Made by a program: the position numbers and the translations under genes
NCBI GenBank assembly: GCA_913061265.1
Contig: CAJXVS010000002.1
Span: 62,001 to 126,000, forward strand
Reading direction: 5' to 3'
Length of the DNA stretch: 64,000 nucleotides
From: an uncultured Halobacteriovorax sp.
GTDB lineage: Bacteria; Bdellovibrionota; Bacteriovoracia; Bacteriovoracales; Bacteriovoracaceae
Notes under the pieces: generated by a model
The model's input: the letters and a program-made list of their open reading frames with translations, nothing else
Told to the model about the DNA's origin: nothing
Database searches by the model: none
Shown here: in pieces, positions 33,092 to 41,562 of the stretch
Layout of the letters: the number at the start of each line of letters is the position of its first letter
Numbering within the stretch: position 1 is the first letter of the stretch

Positions 33092-34033
33092 ATGGAATTA
33101 AGCTCAAGTGGCCAGTTTATGAAGGACTTCAAGCACGGAATGGATGCTATTGAAGACCTTCACCGATTGGCCAATCCGAGCTTAAGTCCTGTTATTAGCC
33201 GGGTCCATTATCACTTGGCTGAAATCAGAAGAAAAGCAACAGAGAGCCTTGAAGATCATCCTGGTCTTAAGCCTTTAAAGTCTAAGATTAAAGAAGAATT
33301 TAAGTTTCTCATTGAAGAAGCAGCTCTAACAATTGAGAACTGTCAGCAATTGGTCATAACAGATAACAATGCAAAGCTTAACCTTATGCAATGGGGTAGG
33401 CTTATTGAAACTGTACCTTTAGCCATTCAACTTATTTCCCTATTTCCGATTAAAGGAATGATGGAAGTTAATTACACTAATAAAAGCCTCGTTATCAATT
33501 CGAATTTAAAAAGTTATCATGAACTAGATAAAATTAAGGCGGAGGTTTACGCTTTTAGCCGAAAACTATTTCATTTAAAATGCCTTCCTACTTTTGAAAT
33601 AGTAGGAGCTCATAAAGTTCAATTTAAGTTTGATTTCTCACACGTAGATGATTTCACTTACTCAATAGATCTTAATAAAAAGAGAGTAAATCTCTCAAAT
33701 ATATTTCCTGATTATCAAATACCAATTCAAAAAATCGAAGCAATAGACAACCAAACTGCTCTGATAATGAGTGCAAAAGGTGAATTTTATTATTTTGAAA
33801 AGCTAAAAGCCTCTACAATTCAGACAGCAATTCTCAATGGTGCTAAGCCAGCTCTTTTCCATTTTCCCTTCCTATTTCGCCCCCTCTCCATCATAATACC
33901 AAGAGAAGGAGAAATAGCTCCTTTAGACGGATTTATAGGCACAGGATGTGAAAAACTATTAACCGATCAGGACTTTGGTAAGCCATCAAAACCTGTTCAT
34001 GCTTTAGATATCTTTTCCATTCTGAGTAAGTAA
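33092..34033 (+). CDS. Unknown protein at the end of the flagellar operon
   Basis: No family is recognised. The 313-residue soluble protein starts seven bases after fliA (GGAAGA before ATG). Its first 110 residues are helical (FKHGMDAIEDLHRLAN, YHLAEIRRKATESLED) and the rest is strand-rich (PTFEIVGAHKVQFKFDFSHVDDF, VNLSNIFPDYQIPI). No membrane segment or signal peptide is present. Tight coupling to fliA suggests a role in flagellar control or assembly; this is context only. Confidence 0.6.
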   Translation: MELSSSGQFMKDFKHGMDAIEDLHRLANPSLSPVISRVHYHLAEIRRKATESLEDHPGLKPLKSKIKEEFKFLIEEAALTIENCQQLVITDNNAKLNLMQWGRLIETVPLAIQLISLFPIKGMMEVNYTNKSLVINSNLKSYHELDKIKAEVYAFSRKLFHLKCLPTFEIVGAHKVQFKFDFSHVDDFTYSIDLNKKRVNLSNIFPDYQIPIQKIEAIDNQTALIMSAKGEFYYFEKLKASTIQTAILNGAKPALFHFPFLFRPLSIIIPREGEIAPLDGFIGTGCEKLLTDQDFGKPSKPVHALDIFSILSK

Positions 34034-34062
34034 TCCCTTTTTAAAATTTATCTGGAGTAAAA

Positions 34063-36390
34063 ATGAAACCTGCTCATTTTTCTAGCGTTCATAAGTTTTT
34101 CGTATTTGTTGGTGTTGTAGCCTTATTATTTGTTGGCTATGGAATCAATAGCTTCTGGTTTGAAGGTTCACATAATATTGAAAATGTAGCCACGACTTAT
34201 GAGACAGCAGTCAAATTCAATAGACTAAAAGATTATAAATTCCCCATTAAGATTAAAAAACTAGCTGAAGAAGATAGAGCTAGAGAAGCTATTAAGTTAG
34301 CTGAAGAGTTTAGCAAACAAATTAGAGTTTTAAATAATGAAGTTGATAGTGATGAGTATAGTGCTTTAAATAAATCTCTTTTAGATTCAAAGAAAATGCT
34401 TGTTGGAATGATTTCTCAGCCAGAGTTGAAAAAGATCATAGGCGTTTTAAAAACAAAGATCGCAAATTTTAGAAATTTCGTACAACAAAACTCTTGGAGA
34501 AGGCTAACTCGAAATAGTTTAAGACTAGAAGCTAAGCTGCAACATCATCCTAGTAAGAGCCCTGGCTACTATACGAGTAGGCGTATAAACGGCTTAATGA
34601 AGGGACTCTCAAGCGATGTCAATTTTATGCAAGACATAACAGGAAAGTCAGTTCTTAAGGACTTTGATAAATCTAGGATTCTCATTAAGCTACGCGCCTT
34701 AGATACAGAAATTAAGATGCTCGAAAGCTATAACTCTGCTCTCAATGCTTTTACAGCTTCAACAAAAGGTTTGAACGAAAATTATACTTCTTGGAGTAAT
34801 GAGATTGGTCCGATGATTGTTAATAAGAGAATGTCTCTTGAATCTGGATCAAAAAGTATTCTCTTTGGCCTCATGGGCTTTACAGCTTTTTTACTACTCT
34901 CTATTGCTGGAAGTTTTTACTTTTTAAAAAGAGACCGTTTAAAAACAAATGCCGAAAGAGAAGAATATGCTATCTCCTTACTTAAAAATAATATTCTCCC
35001 AATAGAAGTTAAGCCAGTAACTGAGGCGACTCCAGAATTTCAAAGAGATATTGATAAATACAGAGAATATATTCATAAGAGAATGAGTTTTGGAACTGTC
35101 TTTCAAGAGGCCATGCCTTTTTCTTCAATGCTCTTAGATTCGAACCTAAATTTAGTTTGGGCCAACGGTCACTTTTATGAGTCTTGGAATCTAGAAGAAA
35201 AGAAAGATGAATCTTTAACTTGGGATTCACTCCAACGGTATACAAACCTTGGCGAGAACGATCCCATCCTTGAAGCCATTAATCATGACATCGCTGGAAT
35301 TTATCAAATTCAAGTAAAACCAGAGAATAAAGAAGAAGCCGCTCCTTTTGAGATGTACGTCTCTCCAGTAAAATACGCTGGTCAAAAAAGGCTTATGGTT
35401 ATCTTCTATCCACTTCGTAACCTTGAAGATACTCTAACAAATCAGACACGTAGCTTAGTTGGTCCTGTTTCAAGAACTCTAGAGGCCCTAACTAATAATG
35501 CCTTTGACGATATTTTTAAAGAAAAGATTGCATCAGACTTTGAGGTGGCAGGAATTGAAGATATCTTTCAGAAGTTTAAAACTTATGATGAAGTTATAAA
35601 TAATGAAAGGTCATGCTTACTTCAAGAAATTGATGGACTCGATATTGAAATCACTGATCTTGAAAAAACGATAAAAGATGTTGCCGACTTAACTAAATTT
35701 AAGACAGAGCTACAGACTTTGATCAATAAAAACTTTACAGTAGCAAAAGGGACGATCATTCAATCAGTTGAAATGAGAAATAAGATTGAATCACTTTTTA
35801 AAGAAAGCATGAAGACAACTAAAGAACTCTACAAGGAGCAAGATGATCTCATCATCTCTTCAAGTAGAATTCAAAATGTCTTAAGTGATAATGAAAAAGC
35901 CTTCGATACAGTTATCTCTCATAAAGAAGGGTTAAAGAAACTTAAAACCTTAGTCGATGATTATAGAACTCGAATGGTAAGAACTGTTGAACAAACACTT
36001 ATCTTCAATAAAGGACTTGATCCTCAATTTGAGCAGGCCTTAGAGAAGATAAAACTAGAAGTTAGAGGCTTCGATCAAACTCTTAAAGACTTCTCCCAAG
36101 TTGTAACAACAATGGACGTCTGTCTTTCAAAAGTAGGTCTTATCCTAGAAAAAACAGATACTCCTGATCTTCGAGAAGTGCGTAAGAGGTTTGATAGCTA
36201 TAGAGAGTTTATCGAAATCAATATGTATGATGCTCAAGTCATTGGGCAAGATAGCCAAGCCATTGATGAGACGATGGTAGGGGCTTTAAAGAATCTTTTT
36301 GAGTCTTTTTCTGAAGATGGATCTGTTTCTAAGGAAATTTCTTTCTTAGTAAACGACGAAGAAGCGCCTAAGCCTGAACTAAGAGTTTAA
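34063..36390 (+). CDS. Large membrane sensor-like protein with PAS-like and coiled-coil domains
   Basis: The 775-residue product has two membrane helices, about 11-30 and 266-288. They flank a helical periplasmic region of about 230 residues, as in chemoreceptors. The cytoplasmic side holds a PAS-like fold at about 345-460 (FSSMLLDSNLNLVWANGHFYESW). Long coiled coils follow to the end (DGLDIEITDLEKTIKDVADLT and others). There is no HAMP domain, no chemoreceptor tip (the conserved QTNLLALNAAIEAAR-type segment) and no kinase. It is a likely co-transcribed neighbour of fliA and the unknown 33092 gene. It may be a diverged receptor or scaffold. Confidence 0.6.
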   Translation: MKPAHFSSVHKFFVFVGVVALLFVGYGINSFWFEGSHNIENVATTYETAVKFNRLKDYKFPIKIKKLAEEDRAREAIKLAEEFSKQIRVLNNEVDSDEYSALNKSLLDSKKMLVGMISQPELKKIIGVLKTKIANFRNFVQQNSWRRLTRNSLRLEAKLQHHPSKSPGYYTSRRINGLMKGLSSDVNFMQDITGKSVLKDFDKSRILIKLRALDTEIKMLESYNSALNAFTASTKGLNENYTSWSNEIGPMIVNKRMSLESGSKSILFGLMGFTAFLLLSIAGSFYFLKRDRLKTNAEREEYAISLLKNNILPIEVKPVTEATPEFQRDIDKYREYIHKRMSFGTVFQEAMPFSSMLLDSNLNLVWANGHFYESWNLEEKKDESLTWDSLQRYTNLGENDPILEAINHDIAGIYQIQVKPENKEEAAPFEMYVSPVKYAGQKRLMVIFYPLRNLEDTLTNQTRSLVGPVSRTLEALTNNAFDDIFKEKIASDFEVAGIEDIFQKFKTYDEVINNERSCLLQEIDGLDIEITDLEKTIKDVADLTKFKTELQTLINKNFTVAKGTIIQSVEMRNKIESLFKESMKTTKELYKEQDDLIISSSRIQNVLSDNEKAFDTVISHKEGLKKLKTLVDDYRTRMVRTVEQTLIFNKGLDPQFEQALEKIKLEVRGFDQTLKDFSQVVTTMDVCLSKVGLILEKTDTPDLREVRKRFDSYREFIEINMYDAQVIGQDSQAIDETMVGALKNLFESFSEDGSVSKEISFLVNDEEAPKPELRV

Positions 36391-37012
36391 GACAGTTCTC
36401 AAACTCTTTTTTTAAATCATCTAAGTTGCCGCTGTTATTAATTTGAAAATCAGCGGCTTTTCTTTTCTCTTCTATATCCATCTGTGCATTTAAGATCTTT
36501 TTAGCAAGTTCAATATCTATAGAGTCTCTCAATAGTAAGCGCTTAGTTTGAATCTCTCTTGAAGTGTAGACACATATTGATAGATCAACCTTAGGAGCAA
36601 GGTTCTTCTCAAAGAGAAGAGGGACGTCGTAGACGAGAAGGCGAGGGTTTCCAAGACTAGAGTAGAACTTATCAAAGGCTAGCTTCATTTTTGAGTAAAT
36701 AAAACCTTCAATTAGTTCCCTATTTTTATCATCTGAGAAAGCTACTTTTCTAAGTAGGTCAAAACGGATGGTCTTTTTTTCTATAGTGCTTGGCCAATGC
36801 TTCTCAACAAAGATTAAAGCTTCCGGCATCTTATAGACTTCTTTTACTAAAGCATCTGCGCTTATAACGGGAATACCAAATTCTTCAAATAACTTAGCCA
36901 CGGTCGACTTACCCGTCGCTATCCCACCTGTTAATCCGATAACAGGATGCTCTACTTGGTAGAGCCTATCAGCTTTTGATAATTTGATTAATTCTGGTTT
37001 AAGCTCTTTCAT
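36368..37012 (-). CDS. coaE: Dephospho-CoA kinase
   Basis: The 214-residue P-loop kinase (IGLTGGIATGKSTVAKLFEEFGIPVISADAL) catalyses the last step of CoA synthesis. DVPLLFEKNL and the RD motif near SIDIE are in place. The start overlaps the end of mazG by 14 bases, so they are translated together. The 3' end overlaps the convergent 34063 gene by 23 bases, an antisense overlap of coding ends. Confidence 0.95.
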   Translation of the reverse strand: MKELKPELIKLSKADRLYQVEHPVIGLTGGIATGKSTVAKLFEEFGIPVISADALVKEVYKMPEALIFVEKHWPSTIEKKTIRFDLLRKVAFSDDKNRELIEGFIYSKMKLAFDKFYSSLGNPRLLVYDVPLLFEKNLAPKVDLSICVYTSREIQTKRLLLRDSIDIELAKKILNAQMDIEEKRKAADFQINNSGNLDDLKKEFENCLKLLVQA

Positions 37013-37808
37013 CTATCTTTACTTGATCCCAAAAATGATCCATTTCTTTTTGATTCATTTGATTAATATCTTTCCCATCATCTTTGATAAGGATTTCCAT
37101 TTTTTGAAACCTCTTTAAGAATTTTTTATTAGCAGCTCTGCAGGCCTCTTCAGGATCAATATTTAAATGCCTAGCGAGTTGAGCGGCTGAAAAGAGAAAG
37201 TCTCCCATCTCTTCGAACATTCTCTCAGCGGACAACTGACTGCTGCTAGCATTGTGAGTGACAATTTCTTCTTTTAATTCCTGCCACTCTTCTTCTACTT
37301 TGTATGAAACCTGGGCGGCATCATCCCAATCAAAATTGATCTTATTGGTTTTCTTACCAATCTTATTTGCTGCAAAGAGAGCAGGGAATTTTAAGTAAGA
37401 ATCATCGATCAAGCTTTTAGGAGATTCACCTTTTTCTTGGCTCTTTATATCTTCCCAATTGCTAACAACTTGATCGGCATCTATTCCCTCAACCTTTTCT
37501 TTAAAAACATGTGGGTGGCGCCTGATCATCTTGTCTGCAAGATTCTTTGAAACTGATTCAATATCAAAGTCTTTTTTCTCAGAAGCAAACTGACAGTGAA
37601 GAAGAACCTGAAGTAGAACATCTCCAATTTCATCTTCCATCTCAGCCGTATCATTATTCTCAACAGCAGCTATGAATTCATAGGACTCTTCAACTAAGTA
37701 CTTGAGAAGCGATTGATGAGTTTGCTTTAAATCCCAAGGACACCCCTCAATTGGGTCTCTCAGTTTCTTGACGACCTGTGTAAGTTTATAGAATTCTGGC
37801 ATTTCCAT
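36999..37808 (-). CDS. mazG: Nucleoside triphosphate pyrophosphohydrolase MazG
   Basis: The 269-residue protein has two MazG domains. The N-terminal one has CPWDLKQTHQSLLKYLVEESYEFIAAV and EMEDEIGDVLLQVLLH, with the EExxE and ExxD magnesium motifs. The C-terminal domain has EEEWQELKEEI and FEEMGDFLFSAAQLARHL. It cleaves NTPs to NMP and pyrophosphate to clean the nucleotide pool. It is divergent from ybeY. Confidence 0.95.
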   Translation of the reverse strand: MEMPEFYKLTQVVKKLRDPIEGCPWDLKQTHQSLLKYLVEESYEFIAAVENNDTAEMEDEIGDVLLQVLLHCQFASEKKDFDIESVSKNLADKMIRRHPHVFKEKVEGIDADQVVSNWEDIKSQEKGESPKSLIDDSYLKFPALFAANKIGKKTNKINFDWDDAAQVSYKVEEEWQELKEEIVTHNASSSQLSAERMFEEMGDFLFSAAQLARHLNIDPEEACRAANKKFLKRFQKMEILIKDDGKDINQMNQKEMDHFWDQVKIDERA

Positions 37809-37865
37809 GAGCTTCGCCTTTGATATTGTTGTCAGATATACCTACTATAGGTAAACGGAAATAAC

Positions 37866-38408
37866 ATGATTGTACAACAAATCAAAAACAAGAACTTTGT
37901 CTTAGACGTCCTCGATAATGGACGGGTGAATCACTGGGTCAAAAGAACAAAGCTAAAGAAGTACTTAAGTGCTTGTTTACCTGTGTTTGAAGAGTTCTTA
38001 ATGAGTAAGACAGGTTTAAATCTTAAAGGGCTTAACGCTTCAGAGATTGAAATGAGCTTGACTCTCTGTGGCGCTTCAAAGATCCGCTCTTTAAATAGAG
38101 ATCATAGAGGCAAGGACAAGAAGACTGATGTGCTCTCTTTCCCGGCTCACGAAGATTTAAGAGTAGGAGCAGACGGGCCAGTCTTTGGCGTGTTATCTTT
38201 AGGCGATATTATAATCTGTAAGGAAGTCGCGGACTCCCAAGCTAAAGAGTTTAAAATAGAGAGAGAAGATGAAGTTGTGCATTTATTGGTTCACGGCTTT
38301 TTGCATGTACTTGGATACGATCACGAAGTATCCTCGAGCGAAGAAAAAATAATGCAGGACCTTGAAGCAAAGCTCCTAAAGAAGATTTCAAATAAATTAA
38401 AGAGGTAG
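37866..38408 (+). CDS. ybeY: Endoribonuclease YbeY (rRNA maturation factor)
   Basis: The 180-residue protein has the zinc motif HGFLHVLGYDHE (three His) and the family context NRDHRGKDKKTDVLSFP. It matures 16S rRNA 3' ends and takes part in 70S quality control. It ends two bases before the prfB ATG, so both are in one operon. Confidence 0.95.
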   Translation: MIVQQIKNKNFVLDVLDNGRVNHWVKRTKLKKYLSACLPVFEEFLMSKTGLNLKGLNASEIEMSLTLCGASKIRSLNRDHRGKDKKTDVLSFPAHEDLRVGADGPVFGVLSLGDIIICKEVADSQAKEFKIEREDEVVHLLVHGFLHVLGYDHEVSSSEEKIMQDLEAKLLKKISNKLKR

Positions 38409-38410
38409 TG

Positions 38411-39557
38411 ATGGATCAGGCTTTAAAGATTAGATTAGATGAGTGTAAGTCAGATATAAAGTCATACGAAGGTAAGCTTTCGGCACTTCGGAGGTCGCTT
38501 TGAAATTGATGCTAAGAACCATCGTCTAAGAGAAATCGTTGAACTAGAGGCCCTTGAAGGTTTTTGGGAAGACTCTGATCATGCCGCCAAGATTCAAAAA
38601 GAAAAATCAATCGTTCAAGACGTTACAAATACCTATAATAAACTCCAAGAGCTTTGGGATGAGTTTGAAGTTCTAACCGAATTTGCTGAGTCTGATGGAG
38701 ACGAAGCCTCTGCTCAAGAAGCAACCGAGGTCTATACAAACTTCTTAGAAGCCTTCTTAAGCGCAGAACAGAAAGTATTACTTTCTGAAGAAGTCGATCC
38801 GAATAACGCCATTATTTCAATCAACGCTGGCGCCGGTGGAACCGAATCCTGTGATTGGGCATCAATGCTCTATCGTATGCTCTCTCGATGGGCTGAATCA
38901 AAGAAATTTAAGGTGCAAGTTCTCGATGTTCAAGACGGAGATTCAGCAGGGATTAAATCAGCAACTTTCATGGTGACCGGGAATTACGCCTACGGAATGA
39001 TGAAGTCTGAAACCGGTGTTCATAGACTAGTTAGGATCTCTCCCTTTGATTCAAATGCAAGAAGACATACAAGTTTTGCCTCTGTTTTTGTCTCTCCTGA
39101 AATAGATGATGATATTGAAATTGAAATCGCTGATAAAGATATAAGAATTGATGTTTACCGCTCTGGTGGAGCAGGTGGGCAGTCAGTCAATACGACGGAT
39201 TCCGCGGTAAGGATCACTCACAATCCTTCAGGCATCGTTGTGACCTGCCAAAATGAAAGAAGCCAATTGCATAATAAGGTTCAGGCCATGAAGGTTCTAA
39301 GGTCTAGGCTTTATGATTTAGAAATGGAAAAGCAAAAGGCCATCGACGCTGAAGTTGAAGCTAACAAGAAAGAAATTGGTTGGGGCGCTCAAATTAGAAG
39401 TTATGTTCTTCATCCTTATAAGCTAGTTAAAGATCACCGCACAAATTTTGAGATGGGCCAAGCAGAAAAGGTTCTCGATGGAGACCTCGATAACTTTATG
39501 GATTCATTTTTAAGATGGCAGGTTCAAAAAGATATTAAAGATGAAGGGGAGTTATAG
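38411..39557 (+). CDS. prfB: Peptide chain release factor 2, with programmed +1 frameshift
   Basis: The gene begins at ATG 38411. Frame 0 ends at an in-frame TGA at 38501-38503 after 30 codons. The +1 frame is open from GAA 38502 to the stop at 39557, giving about 381 residues. The joined protein has the RF2 tripeptide SPF (RISPFDSNARRHTSF) and GGQ (SGGAGGQSVNTTDSAVRI). RF2 releases peptides at UGA and UAA. The +1 frame continues directly from the frame-0 reading, with a classical frameshift site, so this is a functional gene and not a pseudogene. lolC/E starts immediately after its stop. Confidence 0.96.
38490..38503 (+). promoter_or_regulatory. prfB: RF2 autoregulatory +1 frameshift site
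   Basis: GGAGG (38490-38494), a 3-base spacer, the slippery CTT (38498-38500) and TGA (38501-38503) reproduce the classic RF2 arrangement. Low RF2 lets the ribosome slip by +1 on CTT; high RF2 terminates at TGA. Confidence 0.95.
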
Positions 39558-40766
39558 ATGTTTAAAGATTTCTTCTCCGTTTTATTCTTAGAAAGATCTT
39601 CCTACAGGTTTGCTGTAGGAGTCTTATTAGGTTTTGCTTTTTCCATTGCAGTCATCCTATCCACAGTCGGGATCATGGACGGTTTTGTTAAGACTCTTAA
39701 GCTTGGCCTTAAAGCATCAACGGGAGATATTTACTTTTACTCTAGAGATGGCTTTTTTGAATTCAAGGGGGAATCTCTCGATGCCCTCGAAACCTTAAAT
39801 ATTGATGAATACACCAAGTTCGTTCAATCAGAAGGTTTTGTCTTAGTAAATGAAGTGTCTAAAGGCGTATTGGTTAAAGGAATTGAGCCTGAAACCTTCT
39901 CAAGGGTAACAGGCATTTCTTCAAAGCTCTCAAAAGGGGAAGTTCGACTAGGGATAGAATTAGCTAAGTTCTTAAAGGTATCTGTTGGAGATCAATTAAC
40001 GGTCGCTTTTGGAAAGGGTAATAAAGATTTAAATGGTCTTCCTCTATTACAGAGGTTTACTGTCTCTGGTCTTGTGGATCACGGAATATACCCAAAGAAT
40101 ATGCGCTTGATGTATATGGATTTAGCTGAGCTGCAATCAATCCTAGGCATAGAAAACGAAGTCAATATGGTCTCCTTAAATATTCCAAGTGCTCGCAAGT
40201 ATGATTTTAGCAAAGACCCAGACCTCTATACCACCAAGGTCGAAGAGACTATTCATCAACTTAGAGAGTCTTTAGGTTATAAATATTCTGTTCAAGCCTT
40301 TTGGAACGAATTCTCAACTCTTCTCAGTGCGGTTAAGCACGAGAAGTTCATGATAGGAATGATTCTTCAACTGATCGTTGTAATCTCAATCTTCAATATC
40401 GTGGCCTTTATTATCTTTGTGAATGAAAAAAGAAGTAGAGAGCTTTTCTTGTTCAAGGCCTTAGGCTTAAGTCAGTCAAAGATGAGTTCAGCTTGGTATA
40501 AGTTTGTTTTTCTTTTATGGATAAGCTCCTGTCTTATCTCTATAGGTCTGGTCTACCTCTTTGGAATTGGACTTGAGCATCTCTCTATTTTCCAACTTCC
40601 TGGAGACGTATATAAGCTAGGTACATTAAAAATTTCTCTGGAGTTAACTGATTATCTCTTGGTATTTGCTTCAGCCCTTGTTTGGCTTTTAATGTTGTCG
40701 TGGTTTAGTATGAGAAGGCTTCGATTAAAATCAGTTCTTTATGGATTAAGAAAGGAATTTGCGTGA
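39558..40766 (+). CDS. lolC: Lipoprotein-releasing ABC transporter permease LolC/E type
   Basis: The 402-residue FtsX-fold permease has one N-terminal helix (about 18-38), a large periplasmic domain and three C-terminal helices (about 268-290, 315-340, 365-385). It pairs with LolD to extract lipoproteins from the inner membrane and hand them to LolA. Only one permease gene is present, so it may act as a homodimer (as in LolF systems) or have a partner elsewhere. It begins at the base after the prfB stop. Confidence 0.85.
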   Translation: MFKDFFSVLFLERSSYRFAVGVLLGFAFSIAVILSTVGIMDGFVKTLKLGLKASTGDIYFYSRDGFFEFKGESLDALETLNIDEYTKFVQSEGFVLVNEVSKGVLVKGIEPETFSRVTGISSKLSKGEVRLGIELAKFLKVSVGDQLTVAFGKGNKDLNGLPLLQRFTVSGLVDHGIYPKNMRLMYMDLAELQSILGIENEVNMVSLNIPSARKYDFSKDPDLYTTKVEETIHQLRESLGYKYSVQAFWNEFSTLLSAVKHEKFMIGMILQLIVVISIFNIVAFIIFVNEKRSRELFLFKALGLSQSKMSSAWYKFVFLLWISSCLISIGLVYLFGIGLEHLSIFQLPGDVYKLGTLKISLELTDYLLVFASALVWLLMLSWFSMRRLRLKSVLYGLRKEFA

Positions 40767-41443
40767 GTTTAATAGAAATCAGTGATGTTAAAAAAAGCTT
40801 CTCAAAAGTATTCGCTCTTAACGGAGTCAGTACATCTTTAGAAGCGGGAGAGCAGTACGCGATTCAAGGATCTAGTGGTTCTGGTAAAAGCACACTTCTT
40901 TATCTTCTCGGAGGTCTCGATAGACCTACTGAGGGAAGTATACTTATTGATGGAAAAAACTTAGCGACTTATAACGACGAAGAGCTAGCTAGTTATAGAA
41001 ATAGAAATGTTGGCTTTGTTTTTCAATTTCATTTCCTGCTTCCTTCCATGAACTGTATCGATAATATCTTTTTGCCGGCAAAGATTGGCGGCGTGAGTCA
41101 GGATAAGTTAAAAGGTGAAGTTGAAGATTTAGCAGAGCGTTTAAAAATTTCTCATTGTTTAAAGAAATATCCTTATGAATTATCTGGCGGTGAGCAGCAG
41201 CGAGTCAATATTATTAGGGCGCTTTCGTTAAAGCCAAAGATCTTACTGTGCGATGAGCCAACTGGGAACTTAGATTCAGAGAACAGCCTGAATGTAGCTC
41301 AGATTCTCAAATCCTTAGCTAAAGATTTCAATTCAACTTTAGTTGTTGTGACGCATGACACGGCAGTGGCTAACGAATTTGATAACCAATTGTTCATGAG
41401 CGACGGAATGATGCAGCCGGCCCCTCCGAAACTTCCTAATTAA
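40763..41443 (+). CDS. lolD: Lipoprotein-releasing ABC transporter ATPase LolD
   Basis: The 226-residue ATPase has Walker A (SSGSGKST), the Q-loop with FQFHFLLPSM, the signature LSGGEQQR and Walker B (ILLCDEPTGNLD), and an H-loop (VVTHD). It starts at GTG 40763 and overlaps the permease stop by four bases. FQFHFLLP is characteristic of LolD. Confidence 0.93.
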   Translation: MSLIEISDVKKSFSKVFALNGVSTSLEAGEQYAIQGSSGSGKSTLLYLLGGLDRPTEGSILIDGKNLATYNDEELASYRNRNVGFVFQFHFLLPSMNCIDNIFLPAKIGGVSQDKLKGEVEDLAERLKISHCLKKYPYELSGGEQQRVNIIRALSLKPKILLCDEPTGNLDSENSLNVAQILKSLAKDFNSTLVVVTHDTAVANEFDNQLFMSDGMMQPAPPKLPN

Positions 41444-41562
41444 GAAGCTTTTAACCTTTGTAAGAATAGAAAATTATTGATATTTTTCAATACCGGTGCA
41501 ATTTATTCGACTAATCTATCTATGTAGATTTTAGACACCGCAATTTTTACTATAGAGGACTA

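Noticed and set aside
38411-38864. prfB read as a broken gene because of the in-frame TGA
   Set aside because: The frame change is at the classic RF2 autoregulatory site, with correct spacing and an open +1 frame.
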